Assembly: GCF_025370935.1 (NCBI RefSeq)
Contig: NC_133494.1
Coordinates: 7,651,578-7,715,577, forward strand
Length of the DNA stretch: 64,000 nt
From: Choristoneura fumiferana
Taxonomy: Eukaryota > Arthropoda > Insecta > Lepidoptera > Tortricidae
Reading direction: 5' to 3'
Shown: positions 11,511-21,579 of the stretch, piece after piece
How the letters are laid out: the number at the start of each line of letters is the position of its first letter
Position numbering within the stretch: position 1 is the stretch's first letter
Made by a program: the position numbers and the translations under genes
The notes under the pieces: generated by a model
Told to the model about the DNA's origin: nothing
Databases searched by the model: none
Seen by the model: only the letters and a program-made list of their open reading frames with translations

Positions 11511-12440
11511 ATAAGTTTCTGTTTTAGAATCCCTCCACGATGCCATGTCACGCCATACATAAACGATGCGAATTGGCTCAAGATGGCCAATCGTCAGGAA
11601 CTTCTGTTTGCTTGCCTCCTGTTCGACATCGTTAAGTCTAAATATCCAAGTTATCTTTTTAATAAATTAGCTTGGTCAGCTTCAAAAAGATTTTTCGGAA
11701 CTCGGCCCTCTCGCGCAATTGTTTTAGCAATGCCTCGCCACGGTACTGCTGCGTTTAGGGGCAGTTTTAGATACAGAGCAACTACATGCTGGAATAATAT
11801 ACCCCCACCACTTCGTGATTTAAATTCTAGGATTTCTTTTAAATTTAAATTTCGTTCTCACTTGTTAAACTTGCAAAAAAACTGTGTCTAATACCTGCCT
11901 CTATTTCATTTAAATTAATTTAATTTCTTTCTTTTTTTCCGCCTGCATTGAATGTGGTTATTCGTTTGTATTTTTATTTATTTCTACACTGTACCCCATT
12001 TTACACTATCTATTTTCCTACTTTCCACGGAGTAATAAACACACTCATACTGATTTCAATTTTAACTTCCTTACTTAAGTATTTATTTTCATTGCCCGTC
12101 ATGACTGTCTCCACTCTTTATACTCGGTCGTTCATGTAGTGCGCGTATCCTATCCCTTTATCTTTAATTTATGCATTTATGTCATCCACTCTATATACCT
12201 ACTCTGTTTCGTCTTCATATACGTGTTCCACAGGTCTGCCTCAGTTGGTTCTGGCAGAATATCAGCGCTGCGGTCTCCGCAGCTTTATGCTGAGTCAGCA
12301 CCTTTCTTTTCATGACACTTGGCACCCATAGCTTAGATACAGCAATTATTATTTTTTACATTATTTCACTTGTTTGTATCTGTGTGTGCAAGTGTTGTGA
12401 AAAAATAAAGTTTTATGTATCTATCTATCTATCTATCTAT
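11511..12440 (+). mobile_element. 5'-truncated non-LTR retrotransposon (LINE) 3' end
   Basis: An open frame from 11511 to the stop at 11891 reads FRIPPRCHVTPYINDANWL, then a region with NRQELLFACLLF and a C-terminal block FRYRATTCWNNIPPPLRDL and FRSHLLNL. This layout is typical of the end of the reverse-transcriptase ORF in Jockey/CR1-like LINEs, after the catalytic region: the pattern is FRYRA.rCWN.lP..lR, then a basic tail. A TAG at 11508-11510 breaks the frame upstream, so catalytic motifs are absent and the copy is dead. The 3' UTR runs to AAAAAATAAAGTTTTATG and a (TATC)n tail at about 12416-12440. The 5' truncation and simple-repeat tail fit target-primed insertion. Confidence 0.75.
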
Positions 12441-12999
12441 AAGATCTTGATGAAGATTTTCCGAAAAGATCGAAACTAGGGCCATTTTAATTATTATGTA
12501 GTTTATAAATCACGTCCCACGAGAGCTTAAATAATAATAATATTATGTTAGATAAGACTTGATAAAAACCAAGTTGCTTAGGTATCCTATAACAGTTAAA
12601 CACCAACTATCAAAGTTTCTCAATAAATAAATGCATGCCTACGCGTGCTCTGACTCATAGATACTGTACCAATCCAGTGTTTACTAACATTAGATGATTG
12701 GTCACTGCTGTCTGTCAATGCTTTAAATAATTGTAGCAATTGAATAATATGTTTATTATCTACATAACAGCCTTAACACAATCATTGTAATTTCCATGCG
12801 GGAAACGTATCACTCCTTCTATTCTCTTATTCATATTTTACTTTTGTCACTTTTAATTACTTTCAAAGTTCATCTAAAGCGACTTCATTCATTCATAATA
12901 AATGAATCATTGTACTTTAACGTTAAAATTAAAGGTACAACATGAAAAGAGGAAGTAATTTTATAAATATACATTTCCAGAAATCCCAAATTTACCATA
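12441..12999. other. Intron 1 sequence, nothing recognised
   Basis: AT-rich, no coding signal, no repeat copy recognised. Confidence 0.45.
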
Positions 13000-13109
13000 C
13001 GCACTCCCAGACTAACACCGCATCAACTCAAAATAATACACCATTTTAATTTAGACCTTCCCAAATGGTGTATTATTTTGAGTTGATGCAGTGTTGGTCT
13101 GGGAGTGCG
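13000..13109. mobile_element. Short foldback element
   Basis: The left arm CGCACTCCCAGACTAACACC continues as GCATCAACTCAAAATAATAC and ACCATTT. It is mirrored by the right arm 13063-13109, ending TGGTCTGGGAGTGCG. The arms are about 47 bp with few mismatches and the loop about 15 bp. No clear target duplication. Confidence 0.7.
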
Positions 13110-13454
13110 ATTATGTGAAAATTTAGTCAAAAGACTATCGATGTTCACGAAAGTAGGTACCTAAAATAATGGCGTACTTCTTCTCTTTAATTTCTCTATG
13201 AAAAACTAACTAGGCATTTAATCTAGTTTTCAGCTGTCGCCCCCAACTGTCTCGTTAGTTGGCTGCCTAATAGCATTAGGAAACTGTTATTCGGCCACTG
13301 ATAGTTCGACACAGTCTAAGTTATCCTCGGGACAGTCTTGCCGCAAAGCAATTTAAACTTGTGAAACAAATTACCACAGCTTGCCCAACAATCACTATAA
13401 CTAGCTTCATTATTATATTCACTGTATAATTTTTAGCACCTTAGGTTTAACTAG

Positions 13455-13690
13455 GCATGAAAAAAAAACATCCCCTTTACGTGTTGGTTAGGTACCCTGA
13501 ATTTTTTTTTTCAAAAATTTGATTTTACCGTTTTGCCGCCGTAGTTAGCATACTATACATTTATGTACTAATTACCTACCTACCCAAGCAAATCGACAGC
13601 TTTATAGCACTACCAGTCCCATAGCTAAAGCGCTGACGGACACGGTTCGGACATGACGAAAAGGAAAATTTAAAATACATATCGCACGTC
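13455..13690 (+). repeat. Rep-1 fragment, decayed
   Basis: The 3' half of the element seen at 5748-6381 is recognisable: GGCATGAAAAAAAAACATCC, TTAGGTACCCTGAATTTTTT, a CAGCTTTATAGCACTACCAG block and GCTGACGGACACGG. It is heavily diverged and has lost the GGAACCC terminus. Confidence 0.5.
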
Positions 13691-14162
13691 CTCTAAAAAG
13701 AGTCCTAACATAAAAAAGGGATTTTGAGATAATTGCATTTGAAGTTTTTTTTCCTTCTTCGTTTAGTTGTGAATGTTTATCAAAAGTTTAAATTATTTTT
13801 AGTTTTCAGACTACTGTATAATGTACTTATCTATAATGTTAGTTAAATAAAAATTGTGTCGTCATACACGACTCTTATTTACATTCAGTATGAAAAAAAT
13901 ATATATAAAAAGTCATATTATATCTTACGACTGTTTTGTTTGTACAAATAAAGTATGTGCTACAGTGTTGCATAATAGCTTATGACGGTTTTCACCCGCA
14001 CCGACACGCATGCGCCTGCGGCAAACAGTGTTAGCCAGGGCACTGTTGTATGTAGATTGACGGCGTGTCAATGTCGCTCCGGATCAAACAGACACAAGCG
14101 CCTTATGACATGGCGGCACATTTTTGAGTTAAGAACATGGTGTTTTTGTGGATCATAAAGAA

Positions 14163-14295
14163 ATAAAACATTAAATTAAAAAAATCAAAAAACCCGACTG
14201 ACAAAACGAAAAGGAAGAAAATAAGCCTTATTTTCTTCCTTTTAGTTTTGGCAGTCGGGTTTTTTTTTTTTTTTTTTAATTTAATGTTTTATTAA
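14163..14295. mobile_element. Foldback element with AAACCCGACTG arms
   Basis: The left arm ATTAAATTAAAAAAATC, then AAAAAACCCGACTGACAAAA and CGAAAAGGAAGAAAATAAG, is mirrored on the right ending in AATTTAATGTTTTATT. The arms are about 62 bp and the loop is only a few bases, so this is almost a perfect hairpin. Confidence 0.75.
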
Positions 14296-14299
14296 ATGC

Positions 14300-16060
14300 A
14301 TATATTTCGATAATCAGGAAACAGCCACGTCTGTACATTTGTTAATGTTTCGATACCTAGCTTCCTGTGTCTTATCTTAATAACCAAAGCCACGTTAATG
14401 GCAATCAACCTTATCAATGAAACAGAAGATCTTATCGATTTATTATACCTAAGTGTTTCCGATAATTCATCAAAACATATAAGATAACAATTTTAGATTG
14501 AGTAACTTATTTCGAATTGAAATGTTTTAATGATTAAATTAATTGCCAATATTAAAAACAATATGGAAAGAGTAATAATGGAGAGTACGAGTATGCATCG
14601 AAACCTTTTTTTATGCGTATGTTGCGCCATAAGCTCATGATTAAGTCGAATTGCGAATAAATTTTCCAAGATTCTCTTAACACTTGAGAATTCTAATATG
14701 TAGTTCGTTGGCCCCGAACGAAGGTGTCAGCAGTTGTGAGCCGATCGATTTAACCACATCACTTGTGTGAAGCGAACGACTGATCGTTCGGTGTGTAAAC
14801 ACTGCTGTTTATGATTTCACCGTTTTCGTGTAGCGTAACTGGAACCTGCGGTCGTGTATATTTCTTTGTAAACTAAGAATAGTTTCAGTAATTAAAAAAA
14901 AAAACGAAAACTGAATCGACAAGTTGAACTTGCTGATGCAGGTTTGAAAAATTCAACCAGTTCAGTTGAAAAATGCGACCGGTAAAAGAGAACAGACAGC
15001 TGGACAGCGGACAGATTTATAAAAGCGTTTTTGTCCAAATCTGAAACTGAGACGTATCACTCCGTGCTTTGAACTCGCTCGGTCATTGAGGTTAACTCGA
15101 TATGCTCTATTCATATTAATTACCGATCGAATTAATAATTTAAGCTAACTCAATTCCCTTCTTCTCGAACTGCAATGCTATTTCAGACATTGTTGTTGCT
15201 GCAGGCCAAGTCTGCGTCTAGATCTATTCCACTCGAATTGCATAAACTTAATTTTCTTGTGCACTTGCACAAATTAAATAGCTTCGCTGAGTTTCTGCAA
15301 CATTGAGTTATGACGCTTAAGATTGTGCAAGCAAGAATGAAAGATTTTAAAACGGAACTCGCCCTCTTTGTTGCATTTGAGGAAGTCTTTTAAATAACTT
15401 AGTTGCCGACTGTTTCCCGCGACTTCAGATTGGGTAAATAAAACAGTATTTTTACGCGTTGACGCTGTAAAATGTAGGCGCCATTTAGTTTAAGTACGTT
15501 TCTATTTTATTTATCTTTGAGAATTAGCCTTCAATTGAGATGTTTTCCTGTTGAACTTTTTTGGCTTTACAAAACGCTCTGTCTCACAATAAATATATTT
15601 CTGAATATCGCCACCCACATGTTTATGTTCGATCTATCCAAATGCCTTGAAAGTTCTTTATAAACGGCTCGGATTATAATAGCCGCGATTCTGCGAAGAG
15701 TTACACGGACATAAAGTGTGATATTAAACGAGTACTTATAGTGAGCGGCATACTAACCCACCAGAAGTTGGCGAGCGGGATCCAGCCCACAGCCTGGCAT
15801 CATCGCTCATAAAGCAAATTCGTGTCAAGTCCGTTCGTAGTTTACGAGCTAGCCGATACAGCGTTACTACATTTACGTAAACACAGATAAACAGAATTTA
15901 CAGGCTCTTAAAATTATCTGCGGCGAAAATTATTGGCTACATACTTGTTTGTGATTTGTGTAATAACTCAACGACGAGCTTTGCAATCTAATAATAGTTA
16001 ACACAGGCGTTACATTGAACTAATTTTGAAAGAGACTCATTTTATCAAAATTTTACATCA
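14300..16060. other. Intron 1 sequence, no gene or repeat assigned
   Basis: A stretch of moderate GC with fewer repeat signatures than average, for example around 14700-15100 and 15660-15850. No splice-flanked open frame was found. It is a reasonable place to look for conserved non-coding sequence, but nothing can be assigned from sequence alone. Confidence 0.4.
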
Positions 16061-16061
16061 A

Positions 16062-16468
16062 AAACCGAGTCCAAAAAAAATTTTTTTAGCAAAGAATGGA
16101 ACCGACTACAAAGTCTTTGAAAATATATTTTTTTTAGGTGCCTACTAGCTTGAAGTCGGTGCCTCAGCACGAGCCAGCAGGAGCAGAACAATAGCCGTCT
16201 ACCTCACCTAGGTACAGTAAGCTGCAGAGATAGGTAGGTATACCCCCTGCGGTACATACTTTATATCGTAGGGGGTTTACCTACCTGACTCTGCAGCTGA
16301 CTGTACATACTCTCATAATTGGGCTTCAACCACTCCTGCTGGGTCGTGCTGACTTGCTGAGGCACTGACTTCAAGCTAGTAGGGACAAAGAAAATTATTT
16401 TTAAGGTTTTTGTTGTTGGTTCCATTTTTTGTAAATTTTTTTTTGGAGTCGGTTCTACTTTTTTAATT
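16062..16468. repeat. Large imperfect inverted duplication, arms about 180-200 bp
   Basis: The left arm (16062-16245) contains ACCGAGTCCAAAAAAAATTT, TAGCTTGAAGTCGGTGCCTC, CAGCAGGAGCAG and GCTGCAGAGATAGGTAGGTA. The right arm (16258-16468) is the same in reverse: TACCTACCTGACTCTGCAGC, CCACTCCTGCTGGGTCG, TGAGGCACTGACTTCAAGCT and GGAGTCGGTT. In reverse the right arm keeps an open frame (16261-16485, 74 codons, rich in Lys, Pro, Thr and Gln) that the left arm has lost. I do not recognise the protein. Confidence 0.65.
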
Positions 16469-16689
16469 TTTTTTTCTTTTCTCACTTTTTAGTGTTTTTT
16501 AGCCAAAGTAAATCTCGCAACGATGTAGACACGCGGTAGCGTGGCAAGCCAAGTTCAAGCAAAAGAACTTGCTAGCCAGCGCCTAGTGTAATATTACACG
16601 AACCCGAATTTATGTATATGAATGATCATGATTAATTGATTAATATACCTAGATAATGTCTAGATAATGTAGCGTCTATATAGACGCGC

Positions 16690-17032
16690 GAGCATTATTT
16701 AGCATTGACGAGTCCCATTGGCCATCTACGGTCTTCTTCATCAGGTCCAGTTCACCTAATGTTTTTTTCTGAATGTAAATGCTTATAAATCTTTATGCTA
16801 AAAATGCCAGAATCGCCGTAGGTGCGCATATAAAATTTGAGGGTTGCCCTCGATTTCCCTAGGATCTCATCATCAGATCTTACTTTGGTGACAATTGGAC
16901 CACCTCAGAAGAGTTTCGAATAAAAAAAAATTTTAATTGGTCCACTATTGACAGTAATCGGTGAACATAAATAAAAAAAAATACAAACAGTGGAACGTAG
17001 AACCTCCTCCTTTTTTGAATTCGGTTAAAAAT
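16690..17032 (-). repeat. Rep-5 interspersed element, reverse copy
   Basis: The stretch contains CATCAGGTCCAGTTCACC, GCCCTCGATTTCCCTAGGAT and CCTCCTCCTTTTTTGAATTC followed by GGTTAAAAA. Reverse-complemented blocks of the same kind are in 39740-40060 (GGAAAAGGAGGAGGTTATC, AGGAAATCGAGGGAACTC, GAAGTGGAACTGATGAT). A terminal fragment is at 43250-43292. Class unknown. Confidence 0.5.
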
Positions 17033-17034
17033 GT

Positions 17035-18095
17035 TGCTCCGGTATATATATTTCGCTGCCCGGGCATTTTTATTTGACGTATCCATTAGTCTCTCAATTA
17101 TTTTCGTTTTAATCTAATTCAGATGAAGGGAAAACAAATTGCGTTCCCCTTTCATACTTTCTTTTAAATTCCAACAGCTATTATATTCTGAACGTTTTAT
17201 TAATGGGCGAAAGAAGCGTTAAAAGTACTGGTTGTTGATCAATTAATCAAAACTGTAATTAATGAAGTAAAGTTTACTTTACTACCCGTGACATAAAAAA
17301 GTTTCTGTAGTCTAAGCTAGCTCTGGGATGATTTGCTTGTCTTTAATGTTACCTATCCTTTAACCCTCCCTATTTGTTCGGTTTAAGACATTAAAACATT
17401 CCACGCTTGTGGTATAATACCTAGCCATTGACTTCTTAATTGCTTAGTGTGTCTGCAATGTAGGATTACGAATCAACTAAACAATACTAACAGAAATCGC
17501 AGTATAATTAGTTATCCCTTGGAGGGATTACAAATTCGATGAGCTGGCATAGATTAAACATGACTGAGGTGATCAGGACTGTGTTCAATCAGCGGCTTAG
17601 GTCAATACAGGATCGATTAGTGGTCATCGGTTCGGGCTGTGCCAATGTTGAGTGTAGTCGTCAGTGGTTCGGCAAATAGTTTCGCTTTTGCTAAAAATAA
17701 AAATACCTCCCAGCTCGTTACCTATGAACCTTTTTTATTCGTGTGGAAAAAGCGTTTTGGCACCAAAGAAGCTAACGAGAAAGACATGCGGTCTGAAGAC
17801 CATTATAACACGTTGCTAATGTATGTAATATGTATTTATGCAATGAGTTGTTTTGAGTAAGATGATTTCTGACGAATTTTACGTGTAGAAACAGTACTTA
17901 ACTGAATTACTTTTCAATTGATGCCATTTTCATTGAGCCATTGTAAGCAAATATCCATTTGCTTATGGTTTCTAAATTAAACGCTACAAAATAAAATGTC
18001 TAACTGACTGTATCCAGAGTCAGTTAGGCCTTAGGGGTTCCTTAATAATAATAATTCTATCACACTAACAAAATGAACGAGTATACACCTATCTT
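17035..18095. other. Intron 1 sequence, nothing recognised
   Basis: Ordinary AT-rich sequence with short frames only. No repeat copy identified. Confidence 0.4.
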
Positions 18096-18099
18096 TCAA

Positions 18100-18285
18100 T
18101 TGACATAAAAACGCAGTGGCCCGAAGCGTAAAGACTATTCTGATCATTCTCTCCACAACAGACGTCATTCCAAAAACACTCCGCACAAGTCTCCGAGCTT
18201 TTGTTGGACATACACCCATTCGCCAACACACTCCGATGCCTACGCAAGGCAGTTATCTTCAATGCATACCTCGTATTAGGTACGT
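18100..18285 (+). pseudogene. Frameshifted LINE reverse-transcriptase C-terminal fragment
   Basis: Two overlapping frames together read like the region after the reverse-transcriptase core in R4/Dong- or L2-like LINEs. The first (from 18116) has SVKTILIILSTTDVIPKTLR, resembling the family's pattern of a hydrophobic VxPIxI-like strand followed by G/TxIPKxL. The second (from about 18201) has LDIHPFANTLRCLRKAVIFN, resembling the following LxKAxxLxT helix. A frameshift near 18197-18206 separates them. No catalytic residues are present. It is a short dead fragment; the clade call is tentative. Confidence 0.5.
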
Positions 18286-18321
18286 ATTTTTTTTTCACAT
18301 TAAATCAGTCTGTTCAATATA

Positions 18322-18729
18322 TTCATCACACTTGCTCGTCAATGATGTTATTCCTCAATTGCTCCCGGGGGAGTTATGGATTTATGGTTAGTTTTTCTTC
18401 TCAAGGGAATTATGACTTTAGTTTTAAAAAGTAAGTAGGTACGTCATTTCAGACTAAAGAGGTTTCAAGTCAGCCAACGTTTTATTTACATCTTTAAAAC
18501 TTAGCTAAATATAACCCAATTTTACTCCATAAAATTTTTCCACGCATCATGAAACTTCGTTATTTTTATATTTTAATTTTATATTAAATTGGTTTGCAAT
18601 AATTTTAGTCAATATTTTTGGGCATGTTGGAGTAATTAGCTTAGCATTTTCTTTTGTAGAATAGGCGACTCGAAAAAAGTGACAATCAATTCGAAAATAG
18701 AAGTTCGTATCGTTTTGCTGACGCAAATA
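18322..18729 (+). repeat. Rep-4 element, left part (host of the Helitron-like insertion)
   Basis: It matches 52516-52948 closely: CACACTTGCTCGTCAATGAT, TTTTTCTTCTCAAGGGAATT, GCCAACGTTTTATTTACATC, CACGCATCATGAAACTTCGT and TTGCTGACGCAAATA. The element continues after the insertion at 20306. A third copy, reversed, is at 28690-29112. Confidence 0.75.
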
Positions 18730-18969
18730 TCCATACTTCCATACTATATACTATATATACTATTATACTATACTATACTATATACTATATTACTATTTAC
18801 TATATAATATTATAAATGCGAAAGTAACACTGTCTGTCTGTCTGTTACGCTTTCACGCCTAAACCGCTGAACCGATTTGATGAAATTTGGTACATAGATA
18901 GAATAGACCTAGGGAAAGAACATAGGCTATCTTTTATCGCGAAAAAGAGGCTTTAAGGGGTTTAAATAG

Positions 18970-19390
18970 GGGATGAAAGTTTATATGGTGGAAGTCCGTC
19001 GTTATCGAAGATAAATCGATGAATCTTTATTAAACTCAGCACGTGAAAAGAGATAAATAGTTATTTGTATGCGCGTTTTTAAAATTCTTCCTGTAAGGGG
19101 TGAAATAGGGGATGAAACCTTGTATGGAAAATCGTCATTGTCGAAAATAAATCAATGGTTTTTAATGAAACTTGGCATTTGGGTGCGTGATAAGAGATAA
19201 ATAGATTTCGCGCGTTTTTAAAAATTCTTCCTGTGAGGGGGTGAAATAGGGGATGAAACTTTATATGGAAGATCGTCATTGTCGAAGATAATTCGACGGT
19301 TCTTTATTGAACTTGGCATTTGGGCACGTGCTAAGAGATAAATACATATTTTTGTTTGCGCGTTTTTAAAAATTCTTCCTGCGAGGGGAT
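18970..19390 (+). repeat. Three tandem units of about 135 bp inside the Helitron-like element
   Basis: Each unit runs from GGGGATGAAA(G/C)(T/C)TT through TCGTCATTGTCGAAGATAA, a TTGGCATTTGGG(C/T)(A/G)CGTG block and AAGAGATAAATA to GCGCGTTTTTAAAAATTC, TTCCTG and a G-rich end. The copies differ by substitutions and small indels, so the duplication is not recent. Confidence 0.7.
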
Positions 19391-19815
19391 GTTAGCAGAG
19401 CCTTCTAAGCTCATAAGCAAAATGTACGCAATGTGGGTCATTTTAGATGGCGTATTCACATAGACAGTTAGACATGAAAACTTATGATTTTGAGATTTTT
19501 GGTATAAGAGCTACCTTTATGCAAAATTCCAAGATTCTAGGACAGCCGGAAGTACCCTATAACTTTTTCTGTTAAGGCAATTTGTTTGGAAATACCTTTT
19601 TAATGACTGTAGTTTTTGATTGCTTTGACTTAGAGGTTTGATTTTTTCACAGCTTTCGGGACTATTGACTTGAGTTTAGGGTTTTAATTTCAACTCGATG
19701 CCTATATACTCCGCTCATTTGCGAGATAAAGGGTCTTGACAGATAGACGGACGAATGGACAGCAAATCCTATAAGGGTTCCATTTTTTCCTTTTTAGGTA
19801 CGGAACCCTAAAAAA
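19391..19815 (+). repeat. Rep-1-related element nested in the Helitron-like element
   Basis: It ends CTATAAGGGTTCCATTTTT ... TAGGTACGGAACCCTAAAAA, the same GGGTTCC/GGAACCC terminus as Rep-1. Upstream are AGACGGACGAATGGACAG and GAGATAAAGGGTCTTGACAG. The 5' part differs from Rep-1, so it is a separate subfamily. The tandem host sequence GGGGATGAAAG resumes afterwards at about 19862. Confidence 0.5.
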
Positions 19816-20305
19816 CATTGCTCCGGCGCTTTTCAAATTTCAACCTATTTACTTGAAAATAAGGGGATGAAAGTTCTTAAGGAATTTCAAACAAATTACT
19901 ACATATAAGTATATTTATCGGAAATATGTGTAGCTATGCTTAGTAAAAATGCCGTCTTAATTATAATCCTACCCTCCTAACTTACAATAAAGGACGTAAG
20001 GTGTCAAGAGTTCACTATGAAGAATTAGTCCTTTTGTGTTGGCAGGGTAGAATTCATACACGTCGTATTGCTAAAATGTGGCTACCCGCAAAATATTTAT
20101 GTTTTACCAAAGAACATCGGATGGATGGATGGATGGAAGAACAAAAAAAAATAGTTTATATTTATAACAATGTATTAAAATAGGTTATTTTCGGTAAACC
20201 ATAGAAGTTTCTATGTACTATTATTGGCAGAATAGGTGTCCTAAATAAATTAAATACTTCCTAAAATTACTATTCCACCCGGACGAAGTCGCGGGAAAAA
20301 GCTAG

Positions 20306-20640
20306 TTATTTAATATGAGAGTTAGTGACGTTACGATTCGAACTTCGGTTTTCGAATTTTGTTGTAGCCCCCTCTATTGGTAGGTAGCCATTATTTTATT
20401 AATTTGTTTTAATAGCGTCTTTCTTTTGCCGAGCTGTGAAGTGTTTAGACACAAAATAATTTAATTTTTTGCATTTTTTCCTCACAATGTGATGAAAATC
20501 ATCGTGTGTATCACGGGCCGTAAGGGGATTACAAACTCTAGTCATTAAAAGCCTCCGCCTCCGGCTTCGGGCTTCAATATACTCGATCGCGCTTCTCGTT
20601 AGTAATCCCCTTCTTACGCCCCTTAATGCACTATAGCTCC
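20306..20640 (+). repeat. Rep-4 element, right part
   Basis: The host repeat resumes with TTATTTAATATGAGAG, then CGAACTTCGGTTTTCGAATT, TTGTTGTAGCCCCCTCTATT, GCGTCTTTC.TTTGCCGAGC and CTTACGCCCCTTAATGCAC. All these blocks recur at 52949-53222. Confidence 0.75.
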
Positions 20641-20699
20641 CAGAATAGACGTTAACAACAGGAAATAATAATCTCATGTCTGTAACTAAATTGTTGCCT

Positions 20700-21405
20700 T
20701 CGCTTCATTGATGAAATCCTTATTTGTAGAACAATTTCGGAAATAAAATGAGTATGGTTATATGGAATAGCTTTTAAATGGCGCAGAAATTCACAAACAG
20801 ACTAGGTTTTGATGCACCAAAAGCTATTTCCAGGGACCCGATGGTTTTGAGGACTGTGGAACTAACATTCATCAAACTTGGGTCGTTGTAACATGGGGTC
20901 GATTGCTATTCGGCGACCTCTATTAATAAGACCGCTGCTGCAAACGATAAGGATAATGTCGCAAATTAGAGACAATCTTATCCTGCTGGCACCGGAGTAT
21001 GCATGTTGTACATAGCGAAGGTAAAGTCTGGAGTTGTTTGCATAACCCTCTCCCAAAGGAGGGTCACGATTGTTAGTATTTAAATAACGCGAGGGCACCA
21101 CATCAAATTGCTTAAGAAGTCATTTGATCTTCTGCGTGCGGGGACATTTCTAACAAAGATTGTAAATACGAGTAGAGCTACTTTTATGTGAAAAAATAGT
21201 TGCTTTGGAGAAGCAATACAAAGTTGTAAGGTGAAGGATGAAACCGATTTGATTCCGCAAGTCAACACATGTATGGCATAGGTCCGTTATTGTTATTAGG
21301 AGTAATTTCTGAGCATCACCATTTCGTGGCTTCCGTGAAGCAAATGTGGAAATTGCATATTCATTTGATAGTGCTCTGCTTCCTTTTCTATTTTACACGG
21401 GTTTC
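20700..21405. other. Intron 1 sequence, nothing recognised
   Basis: Minus-strand frames at 20862-21101 and 21080-21268 have no family resemblance or splice context. No repeats recognised. Confidence 0.4.
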
Positions 21406-21411
21406 GTTTTT

Positions 21412-21577
21412 TTACTGAGGATATAGGTTATGGTATACCGTAGGCGATAGGCTAGCAACCTGTCACTATTGTACCATTTTTTGTCAAACGTAAAACCTAA
21501 AATTAAAATTGCTTAAAAAGCGGTAATGTTGCGTGTGCTCTGCCTACCTTTGGGAATACAGGTGCGATGTTGTGTAG
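21412..21577 (-). repeat. Rep-2 element, partial reverse copy
   Basis: GAGGATATAGGTTATGGTAT, ACCGTAGGCGATAGGCTAGC, AACCTGTCACTATTGTACC and GCGTGTGCTCTGCC are recognisable. It lacks the GTGTCGGGTTAGAATTAC end found in the copy at 25-254. Confidence 0.6.
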
Positions 21578-21579
21578 TT

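Larger units (their letters stand above)
18730..20305 (+). mobile_element. Helitron-like element, TC...CTAG, inserted between A and T
   Basis: The ends are defined by comparison with the uninterrupted Rep-4 copy at 52941-52960. There ACGCAAATA joins directly to TTATTTAATACGAG; here the same two blocks flank an insert that begins TCCATACTTCC and ends GCTAG. A TC start, a CTAG end, insertion between A and T and no target duplication are Helitron hallmarks. A hairpin (CCCGGAC...GTC.CGGG, about 20283-20295) precedes the CTAG. Inside are AT-rich (TATAC)n, three tandem units of about 135 bp starting GGGGATGAAA near 18971, 19110 and 19250, and a nested element at about 19391-19815. There is no Rep/helicase ORF, so it is non-autonomous. 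Confidence 0.8.
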
